Assembly (NCBI RefSeq): GCF_000687875.1
Contig: NZ_JHYG01000002.1
Span: forward strand, 1-64,000
Source of the DNA: Acidocella facilis ATCC 35904
GTDB lineage: Bacteria > Pseudomonadota > Alphaproteobacteria > Acetobacterales > Acetobacteraceae
Direction of reading: 5' to 3'
Length of the DNA: 64,000 bases
Positions 33,369 through 39,743 of the stretch are shown piece by piece. A model generated the notes under the pieces. The model saw only the letters and a list, made by a program, of their open reading frames with translations, did not search any database and had not been told where the DNA came from. Numbering within the stretch: the first letter of the stretch is position 1; every line of letters starts with the position of its first letter. Made by a program: the position numbers and the translations under genes.

Positions 33369-33676
33369 CAGTAGGTATCCCCATCGCCGAGGGTGAAATA
33401 GACCGTGCCGGTGCCACTGCTCAGCAGCACCGCCGCGTTGGTCACGAAAGGCCCCGCATCCACCAGCATCCTTGCCCCGGCGGGCACCGGCGTATCGCTG
33501 CCGCTGGCGGAAAGCCCCGAAGCCCCGCCCAGCCGGAAGAAGGCGGTGGCGGCACTGGCATTATAAACCAGCACCGCCTGGCCGCCGCCCGCCAGCGCCA
33601 CATTCACCGCGCTGGTGGAGGCACTGGCCGCGACGGTCCCGGCCGGGCGGAAAGGTTGGGTTGCACCGCTTGCCAT
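33368..33676 (-). CDS. Putative head decoration protein
   Basis: 102 aa, beta-rich and low in charge, with GQAVLVYNASAATAFFRLGG and VPAGARMLVDAGPF. It lies 12 bp downstream of the major capsid gene, a common location for decoration or stabilisation proteins. There is no diagnostic motif. Confidence 0.5.
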   Translation of the reverse strand: MASGATQPFRPAGTVAASASTSAVNVALAGGGQAVLVYNASAATAFFRLGGASGLSASGSDTPVPAGARMLVDAGPFVTNAAVLLSSGTGTVYFTLGDGDTY

Positions 33677-33688
33677 GGCGCCGCCCCC

Positions 33689-35011
33689 TCAGCCCACATG
33701 CTCGAGCATCACCGCGCGCTTGAAATTCGCATTGGTGGCGGTGGGCACGGTGGTCGGCGTGGTGGTGGTGTCGGACGGCGCACAGAAGCCGCCAATCCAG
33801 TACCAGCTCTGCGCGATGATCTGCTGCAGCCGGTCGATCGGCTCGCGCGTCACCATCGCCACCCCGTCAATCACCTGCACCAGGCTGTCCTTCGGCGCCA
33901 CATCATCGGCCGCCATCCCGGCGAAATCTCCCTCGATCAGCGCGCCCTGCCCACACACGATCGGCCGGCGCACATTCAGCCCGGTAATGCTCGGATGCGC
34001 CTGCACATAGGCCTCGGTGGTGGTGATGAAGCGCAGGCCCAGGAAGTCGCTCACCATCCCCTGCTGGAACACCGCGTTGGAGGAGGTCGCGCCCTGGAAG
34101 AGCTGCTTGAAATCCGCATCCGCGAAGAGCTGCCGGGCGGAAACCGGGTCCAGATAGCAATTATAAACCCCATCCACCGTCGGCACCGCATTGCGCCGCA
34201 ACAGCGCCACCGCGTCCAGCAGATTGGCCATCGCCAGCGTATCGGTCGCCTGCAGCGCGGCAGTGGTCAGCCGGCTGGCCGGACGCACGATGCGGCTGGC
34301 CGTCGCCGCCTGCACCGCATTGCCGGCCGCGCCATCCGCCACGCTCACATTGGTCGCGAAGGTCAGCTGCCCGGAAATCCCGTTCGGCGCACCCGATACA
34401 TTGGTCGCATCCGCCACCACCCCCACCAGCGTGTAGAGATCCGCCCCCACCGTCACCGCCAACGGATTGCTGGCCGAAACCGCCTGCTGCACCCCGTTGA
34501 CGAACACGGTCTGGAAACCGCGAATATCATCCACCTCGATGCTCGGCCCCGCCGCGCCCAGCGTGGTCAGCACCCTGGTATTGCCGCCGAAATAGGGGGC
34601 GAACAGCGCATTGCGTGCCAGCTCATCCAGGCTGCGCGCCGCCTGCTCGCCATTGGTCGCGGCATTCTGCAGAAACTGCGAGGCGATGCCGACGCGCGAG
34701 GTGACCATGTTCAGGTCCTGCGTCGCCGCATAGAAATTCAGCGAAATCGTATATTGCTCCACCCCCCAATTGCTGGAGGTGAGCCCGTTATCCAGATTGG
34801 TATTGTTCGCCGCCGCCAGCGGCGTGGTCACGCTCGGCTTCAACCCCGCCCGGGTCTTGGTCAGCGTCTCGCCAATCCCCACCGCGAACTCCTCGCGATC
34901 GGCGATCATGCGATAGCCCAGCCTGGATTTCAGCGCGGTCTCAAACTCGCGCTCCAGAAACCCCTGCTGAATGATCGGCTGCAGCGCAGCCGGGAAATTC
35001 TGAATCCCCAT
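33689..35011 (-). CDS. Major capsid protein
   Basis: 440 aa, no signal, starting MGIQNFPAALQPIIQQGFLEREFETALKSRLGYRMIAD. The size, the N-terminal arm, the DELARNALFAPYFGG segment and the long stretch of alternating strands, together with the position after portal and scaffold, fit an HK97-fold coat protein. VVCDQGALIEGD-like and IIAQSWYWIGGF segments lie at the C-terminus. No cleavage signal or adjacent protease is visible. It lies after a 290-bp gap holding a repeat. Confidence 0.82.
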   Translation of the reverse strand: MGIQNFPAALQPIIQQGFLEREFETALKSRLGYRMIADREEFAVGIGETLTKTRAGLKPSVTTPLAAANNTNLDNGLTSSNWGVEQYTISLNFYAATQDLNMVTSRVGIASQFLQNAATNGEQAARSLDELARNALFAPYFGGNTRVLTTLGAAGPSIEVDDIRGFQTVFVNGVQQAVSASNPLAVTVGADLYTLVGVVADATNVSGAPNGISGQLTFATNVSVADGAAGNAVQAATASRIVRPASRLTTAALQATDTLAMANLLDAVALLRRNAVPTVDGVYNCYLDPVSARQLFADADFKQLFQGATSSNAVFQQGMVSDFLGLRFITTTEAYVQAHPSITGLNVRRPIVCGQGALIEGDFAGMAADDVAPKDSLVQVIDGVAMVTREPIDRLQQIIAQSWYWIGGFCAPSDTTTTPTTVPTATNANFKRAVMLEHVG

Positions 35012-35120
35012 TGCCTCGTAAATCTCCAGATTTCAGACGTGAACCACCAAGCCCGCCGCGCAACGCGCGACGAGGCAACGATCAAAAATAACTCTGCGTT
35101 AGAGATTTCCTGAAAAATCA

Positions 35121-35260
35121 TAAAAGTTTTTTGGTGCCGCTTTTTTTCAAAAAAGCGGCGAAAAACGTTCGGGTGGTGGCAGCAACGTCGCCACCCCCGA
35201 ACCGTCGTGGGGACTTTTTGAAAAAACTCCCCACACCCCCAAAAACTTCTGATAATTTTC
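35121..35260. repeat. Acetobacteraceae-type intergenic hairpin repeat inside the phage operon
   Basis: Three hairpins lie in series. GCCGCTTTTTT pairs with AAAAAAGCGGC (35136-35159), GTTCGGGTGGTGGC pairs with GCCACCCCCGAAC (about 35167-35202), and GTGGGGACTTTTT pairs with AAAAAACTCCCCAC (35207-35234). CCCCCAAAAACTT follows. A related block lies after kup at 48166-48260. The gap 35012-35302 holds no other gene. It could act as a transcript processing site or attenuator between scaffold and capsid. Confidence 0.7.
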
Positions 35261-35302
35261 CAGCTATCTGTTGGAAACAGACAGTCTCTATAGAAAAAGC
35301 CG

Positions 35303-35692
35303 CTATCGCCGCCGTAGCAAAGCCGCGCGCGCGCTCAGCCACTCCTCGCGGCTCATCTCATTGGCATGGCGCTGGCGCGGCGGCTCCGGCCGCGGCGGGC
35401 TTGCCGCCGCCGAGGAGGATTTCCCCGCCCCGAACAGCCACGGCTTCGCCCGCTTCAGATCCGCCAGCAAAGCCGGAGCATCCTCCACCCCGCCCGCCTC
35501 ATTCATCCGCAAACTCTCAGGGTCGATCAGCTTCAGCCCGTCCAGATCGATCATCCCGGCCCGGATCGCCTCCGCCTTCAACTCCGCCTGCACCACCCTG
35601 GCCCTGGCAGCTTCCTCGGCCCGGGCCAGCGCCGCCTCCGCCGCCTCCGCCCGCTGCCGCCAGGCGGCACTCTCATTCACATCATCGCTCAT
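35303..35692 (-). CDS. Putative capsid scaffolding protein
   Basis: 129 aa. The N-terminal half is a heptad-rich helix (AAWRQRAEAAEAALARAEEAARARV), the middle contains AGMIDLDGLKLIDPESL, typical of small scaffold-like proteins, and the C-terminus is basic. It lies between portal and capsid genes, where scaffold or protease genes occur, and overlaps the portal stop by 4 bp. No protease motif is present, so maturation cleavage is not evident. Confidence 0.65.
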   Translation of the reverse strand: MSDDVNESAAWRQRAEAAEAALARAEEAARARVVQAELKAEAIRAGMIDLDGLKLIDPESLRMNEAGGVEDAPALLADLKRAKPWLFGAGKSSSAAASPPRPEPPRQRHANEMSREEWLSARAALLRRR

Positions 35693-37083
35693 GGCTCACC
35701 CTGCTCGATCGCATCCAGCTCCGCCTCGACATCATTCACCAGATTATTCGCCGCCATGCTGCGCACCGCCGTCTCGCGGGACATCTGCCCAGCCCCCACC
35801 AAGGTCGCCACCGCCTGCGCCTCCTTCAGCCGGTCATCGGCCGAAAGCGGATACCAGCGCGGCCAGCGCAAACTCAGCCTTTGCGTGTCATCCAGCACCC
35901 CAACCGGCGCGCCGCGCACACTCAACGCAAACAGGCTGGACGCCTTCACCACCATCCGCGCCAACGCCAGAATCCCGCCATCGCCATAAGAAATCCGCAG
36001 ATTATCAGCGAGCCAGATCAGCCCTTGATTCATCATCTCCAGCGCCCGGCCGGATTGCGGCACCGCCAGCTTCTCGGCACTCGCCCGGTTGCCATGCACG
36101 CTCTCCAGCGCGAATTCCCGCAGCGTACGCACATAGGCAATCACCGCCTCCGCCGCGGTGCCGCCAATCTCCAGCAGCTTGGCATCGCCCTTCTCGGAAA
36201 CCACCAAGGCATTGCCGGCACCTTTCACGATCTCACTGTCGCTGGTCGCCGGCTCCTTAATGAGCAATGTCGGATCGGAGCTATATTTCAACCCTCGCCC
36301 CGCCTGCGAAAGCTGGTAGTCAATCTCGATATTGGTCTCGATGGCGGCGCGAAACGTGCAGGCCCCATCAACGCCTTCGCCCCCCGGCAGATTGCGCACC
36401 CACACCACCGGCACAAACCCCAGCCCATGCGTCACGCTGCGCAGCTCATCCCTCACCGGCTTCGCCAACGGATCATCGACAGGGCAGGGCAGATACCAAA
36501 TCTCCTCCTGCGCATCCCACACCCGCTGAAACCAATAGAGCCCTTGCGGATCGACGCCCTCATAGCCCTGCGCCAGCAAATCCGCGCCGCTCACCTTGTA
36601 GCGCTCGCTCACCCGCGCCAGCTCATCCGGCACATCCGCCCGCCAGACCGGCGTCAGATACAGGCTCTCCAGCACGGAAAAAAACACCCGCCCGCCCAGC
36701 ACCCGGAACAGCAGCGCCACCGAGCCCACTGCCCCGCGCAGTGCGGCGTCGATCATCACCTCATTCAGCCGCGCCTCGGCGAACAGATCCGCCAGCACCC
36801 GCCCCAACGCCGCATCCGGCGCCTCGATGGTCGGGAAATGCCCAGCGCTGAACAGCAACGCCACGGAATCCTCCACCACCACCCGGCACAGCCCGTAGCG
36901 CACCGAGGGCCGGCGCAACCGCAGCGGGATATATTCCCCGGCGCCATTGCGCTCCTCATGAAACTGGTAGGGCAGATCGTCATAAAGCGTGCCATCCAGA
37001 ACCCGTTTCAGCGCCTGCAGCCGCGCCACGCGCGCCGGCAGCCCCGCATCCACCGGCATGGTGCTGCAAATCATATCGAACAT
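35689..37083 (-). CDS. Phage portal protein
   Basis: 464 aa from MFDMICSTMPVDAGLPARV. It is a large alpha/beta protein with YGLCRVVVEDSVALLFSAG, ETNIEIDYQLSQAGRGLKY and a long helix with QSGRALEMMNQGLIWLADNLR, typical of portal stems and wings. It forms the dodecameric DNA gate. It follows terL with a 19-bp gap, the normal order; a slightly longer start at 37125 overlaps terL. Confidence 0.85.
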   Translation of the reverse strand: MFDMICSTMPVDAGLPARVARLQALKRVLDGTLYDDLPYQFHEERNGAGEYIPLRLRRPSVRYGLCRVVVEDSVALLFSAGHFPTIEAPDAALGRVLADLFAEARLNEVMIDAALRGAVGSVALLFRVLGGRVFFSVLESLYLTPVWRADVPDELARVSERYKVSGADLLAQGYEGVDPQGLYWFQRVWDAQEEIWYLPCPVDDPLAKPVRDELRSVTHGLGFVPVVWVRNLPGGEGVDGACTFRAAIETNIEIDYQLSQAGRGLKYSSDPTLLIKEPATSDSEIVKGAGNALVVSEKGDAKLLEIGGTAAEAVIAYVRTLREFALESVHGNRASAEKLAVPQSGRALEMMNQGLIWLADNLRISYGDGGILALARMVVKASSLFALSVRGAPVGVLDDTQRLSLRWPRWYPLSADDRLKEAQAVATLVGAGQMSRETAVRSMAANNLVNDVEAELDAIEQGEP

Positions 37084-37102
37084 GAAGCGTGCAAACCTTC
37101 CG

Positions 37103-38422
37103 TTATCGGCTGAGCAACGGCACATTCAGCCGCCTGGCCGGCGGCGGCACCAAAATTGCCAAACTATTCACCGCCCGCGACAGCGCATCGATCTGATCAT
37201 CATGCCCGCCATGCGGAAACTCCCGCATCTCCGCCAGAAACGCGTCATTCCAGCCGCCAGCCACCAAAGCCAGATTCCCCGCATCCACCTGCGTTGCCGC
37301 CGGCATCGCCCGCACCAGCTTGGCCTCGCGCTCAGGGCTGGAAAGTATCCGAAACCCCACCAGCCCGCGCGAGAGCAGCGCAATCTGCGCCGCCCCCGCC
37401 TGGCCGGGATCCTGCGGCAAGGAAATCACCGTATTCGCGCCATCCAGCCGGGCTGTCTCCTTGATCGCGGCCTCCACCTCGGCCGGCGAGCCCTGCAGGC
37501 GGCGTACATCCAGCACCACCAGCCGGTCCTCCTCGGTCAGCCCCAGCTTCAGCCCCACCGTATAATCCGGCCGCCGCCCCAGCCCGGCACTCGTCGCCGC
37601 CAGATCCCAGGCCCGCACGCACAGCCGTACCTCAGGTGCTGCCGCCAGCCGGGCAATGCCGGACACCCTGAACAGCCCCGCATTCTTCGCCTGCGGCGCC
37701 TGCTGATACATCGCCGCGAAGGCGCGCTCGCCCACTTCCGCGCGCCGGCTCGCCAGCGCATCCGCATTCAACAACTCCGGCCACAAGGCCTCGCCAGGCG
37801 CGCGCGCCAGCGGATCATCCGCCTCCGCCAAGGCCGGCAGCCGCAAACAGCGCCACCCCGTCTCGGTGGCCTGCAACCGCCCGGCCAGATCATCCTCATG
37901 CCAGCGGGTCATGATCAGCACGATCCGCCCGCCCGGCTTCAGCCGCGCCGTCAGCTCGGCCCGGTACCAATCATACAGCATGTCCCGCTGCGCCTGGCTC
38001 TCCGCCTCCGCCCAGCTCTTCACAGGATCATCGATGATGATCAGATCCGCCCGCCGCCCGGTAATCGGCCCGCGCACCCCGGCGGAAAAATATTCCTGGC
38101 CCCCCGCCAGGGAAAATCGCGAGGCGGCCTTCGCCGCCCTGGCCATCTCCACCCCCAGCGCCTCAGCGTGGCGGGTCAGCACCGCCTTCACCCGCGCCCC
38201 GAAATAATGCGCGAGCGAGGCGGTATGCGCCGCCGCGATCACCTGGGCGTTTTTCCGCCGCGCCAGAAACCAGGCCGGGAACAGCACGGAACCATAAGTG
38301 GATTTCGCCGCCCCCGGCGGCATCTGCACCATCAGCCGGTCGCATCTGCCATCCGCCACATCCTGCAAATGGCCGATCAGCCATTCATGATGCTTCGCCG
38401 GCCTCTGCTCCAGCTCCTCCAT
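37103..38422 (-). CDS. terL: Phage terminase large subunit
   Basis: 439 aa. Near the N-terminus the ATPase shows MVQMPPGAAKST (Walker A variant), followed by QVIAAAHTASLAHYFG and DLIIIDDPVKSWAEAES (Walker B with catalytic acid). The C-terminal nuclease half has AWDLAATSAGLGRRPDYTV, with the acidic RNase-H-type residue, and HDDQIDALS at the end. It packages DNA into the procapsid. In-frame sequence continues upstream without a standard start, so the true N-terminus could begin at a rare codon. Confidence 0.92.
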   Translation of the reverse strand: MEELEQRPAKHHEWLIGHLQDVADGRCDRLMVQMPPGAAKSTYGSVLFPAWFLARRKNAQVIAAAHTASLAHYFGARVKAVLTRHAEALGVEMARAAKAASRFSLAGGQEYFSAGVRGPITGRRADLIIIDDPVKSWAEAESQAQRDMLYDWYRAELTARLKPGGRIVLIMTRWHEDDLAGRLQATETGWRCLRLPALAEADDPLARAPGEALWPELLNADALASRRAEVGERAFAAMYQQAPQAKNAGLFRVSGIARLAAAPEVRLCVRAWDLAATSAGLGRRPDYTVGLKLGLTEEDRLVVLDVRRLQGSPAEVEAAIKETARLDGANTVISLPQDPGQAGAAQIALLSRGLVGFRILSSPEREAKLVRAMPAATQVDAGNLALVAGGWNDAFLAEMREFPHGGHDDQIDALSRAVNSLAILVPPPARRLNVPLLSR

Positions 38423-38569
38423 CGCACGCCGCGCGAAGCCCAGAAACCCCGCCGCCTCGCTCTGCTGTTCGATGAAGGCCCCGCCTTGTTTCGGATAACC
38501 AGTCTATAAACATTCCTAATCCAAAACGGGGCGGATGGGCAATAACAAAATAACGTAATGTTAGAAAAA
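38423..38569 (-). promoter_or_regulatory. AT-rich gap upstream of terL with repressor-like half site
   Basis: 147 bp without a gene. It contains CTAACATTACG on the minus strand (38557-38564), the same CTAACATT word found beside the XRE repressor promoter. AT-rich segments could hold the late promoter. No strong -35/-10 pair stands out. Confidence 0.4.
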
Positions 38570-38974
38570 TTATTTAAGCCGGCGCGCCGCGATAATCCCG
38601 ATCCCCTGGCCATGCCAACGCTGGATGGATTTATGGTCCGCCCCCAACATCTCTCCCAGCCGCCGCCAGGGATAGAGATGCCGCCCGGTCAGCGGATGCA
38701 CCAGCGCCCGCGCCCCGACAATTCTGCGGATCACATATTTCCCCTCAGGAATGAAAGCGAGCCAGGAAAATGCTTCATCCATCCGGCCCAACGCGGCCGC
38801 GTCCGGGGCCGGGGCGCGCAGCCGCGGGGTCTGCCAGCCATAGGCATCCAGCGCGGTATGCACCACCTCCAGCCGGGTCGTGCGCAGCCCGGTGGAATAG
38901 CCCCGCCCCGGCATCGCCAGCACCGTCGCCCCGGCCTCTTCCAACCGCGCGATGATCTCACCTTCCGTCATCAT
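38570..38974 (-). CDS. DUF6362-like phage protein
   Basis: 134 aa from the ATG at 38974 (GGAGGGGG about 7 bases upstream). EIIARLEEAGATVLAM at the N-terminus and, at the C-terminus, LYPWRRLGEMLGADHKSIQRWHGQGIGIIAARR form a helix-turn-helix-like end typical of a protein often encoded just before terL. It could serve as the small terminase, recognising DNA; that is inferred. It overlaps the upstream regulator gene by 17 bp. Confidence 0.65.
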   Translation of the reverse strand: MMTEGEIIARLEEAGATVLAMPGRGYSTGLRTTRLEVVHTALDAYGWQTPRLRAPAPDAAALGRMDEAFSWLAFIPEGKYVIRRIVGARALVHPLTGRHLYPWRRLGEMLGADHKSIQRWHGQGIGIIAARRLK

Positions 38975-39260
38975 GGCTATCCCCCTCCGGATACGGCTCA
39001 TCGGTCAGCAATCCCCAGGTTAACGGATGGCCAGCGCGCAAGGGCGGACGGTTGGGGTCATCCAGCCCTTCTTCATCGCGGTTGCGAGGCATTTGCGGTG
39101 GCCGCGGCGGCAACGCCGCACGCAGCCGCCGGCCTCGCTCAATCACCGTATTGCGTGACAATCCCAGTATTTTCCCAATCGAAGCCCAGGTCGCGCCCTG
39201 TCCGCGCATCTCGCAAATCACCTGGTCGGCCTCGGGTTTCCACAGTCTCGGCAATGGCAT
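38958..39260 (-). CDS. GcrA-like helix-turn-helix regulator
   Basis: 100 aa. The first 45 residues (LWKPEADQVICEMRGQG, then WASIGKILGLSRNTVIERGRRL) form a GcrA/sigma-like HTH. The C-terminus is Pro/Arg-rich. It is the first gene of the phage operon and divergent from the XRE repressor, so it may act as a late activator, or be part of the terminase small subunit. GAGGAGGA precedes the ATG. Confidence 0.7.
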   Translation of the reverse strand: MPLPRLWKPEADQVICEMRGQGATWASIGKILGLSRNTVIERGRRLRAALPPRPPQMPRNRDEEGLDDPNRPPLRAGHPLTWGLLTDEPYPEGDSHDDGR

Positions 39261-39287
39261 CCCGTCCTCCTCTGGTCGTTGCGTATT

Positions 39288-39354
39288 GTTATTAGCTCTA
39301 ACTTTTTATGTCAAGAAATACTAACATTGAGTTTGGGCGTCATCCTGTTAGAAT
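39288..39354. promoter_or_regulatory. Divergent phage switch region: repressor promoter and operator half sites
   Basis: TTGAGT (39327-39332), a 16-bp spacer and TAGAAT (39349-39354) form a plus-strand promoter only 6 bp before the repressor ATG. Half sites CTAACA (39321-39326) and TGTTAG (39346-39351) bracket it in inverted orientation, and TTAG-CT-CTAA (39293-39302) lies on the GcrA-like side. These could be XRE operators. The arrangement is like the lambda PRM region. Confidence 0.55.
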
Positions 39355-39360
39355 GTTTAC

Positions 39361-39693
39361 ATGCCAGCAAAGAAGCAGCTTCCCGCTGAGACAGTCGGGG
39401 CACGGATCAGAGCGTTGCGTCTCGCCGCCAACATGACTCAAGATGAATTCGCCGCGAAACTGAACGTCTCCCGCTCAGCCATCGCCCAGTGGGAGACCGA
39501 CCGCGCCGGGCAAATTCGAGAAAATATGGAGAAAATCGCGAAGGTGCTCAACACCTCGCTGGGCTATCTGGTCTCCGGTGAAACCGGCTCCCTGGTCGGG
39601 GACGAGCTGGCCCTGATGCGCCTCTACCGCGCCTGCTCGGCCGAGGACCGACGCATGTTGCTGCTCACCGCGCGCCGGCTGGCACGCAGCTGA
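39361..39693 (+). CDS. XRE-family phage repressor
   Basis: 110 aa. Residues 10-65 are a standard XRE helix-turn-helix (VGARIRALRLAANMTQDEFAAKLNVSRSAIAQWETD), followed by a KIAKVLNTSLGYLVSGE segment and an acidic helix. There is no peptidase domain, so no RecA-type self-cleavage. The start codon falls at the predicted transcript start, so the message is probably leaderless. It is the only plus-strand phage gene and divergent from the GcrA-like gene, making it the likely switch repressor. Confidence 0.8.
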   Translation: MPAKKQLPAETVGARIRALRLAANMTQDEFAAKLNVSRSAIAQWETDRAGQIRENMEKIAKVLNTSLGYLVSGETGSLVGDELALMRLYRACSAEDRRMLLLTARRLARS

Positions 39694-39698
39694 GCTTT

Positions 39699-39717
39699 CC
39701 GATTTGTGTCAAATCGG
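39699..39717. terminator. Hairpin after the phage repressor
   Basis: CCGATTTG-TGT-CAAATCGG is a perfect 8-bp stem, 5 bp after the repressor stop. There is no T-tract, so termination is uncertain; it could be a terminator or a recombination-type dyad. Confidence 0.4.
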
Positions 39718-39743
39718 TACAGTTTAAGACGGCGCTGGAACGC

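Larger units (their letters stand above)
13306..39693. mobile_element. Contractile-tailed phage-derived island without recognisable integrase
   Basis: About 26.4 kb. Twenty-nine genes run on the minus strand from the right (GcrA-like regulator, DUF6362-like, TerL, portal, scaffold, capsid) through connector, sheath, tube, frameshifted chaperone, baseplate and fibers to lysis genes at the left, with one divergent XRE repressor. Gene order follows Mu/P2-like myoviruses. No integrase, excisionase, primase, helicase, methylase or head protease is seen, and no tape measure gene of usual size. GC and codon use look like the host. Ends are set by the last phage-like genes; no att repeats were found. 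Confidence 0.85.

Noticed and set aside
35118-35342. 75-codon frame in the scaffold-capsid gap
   Set aside because: It reads through the hairpin repeat (FFKK and TFFAAFLKK segments from A/T tracts) and has no ribosome site. Such frames accompany every copy of this repeat type.
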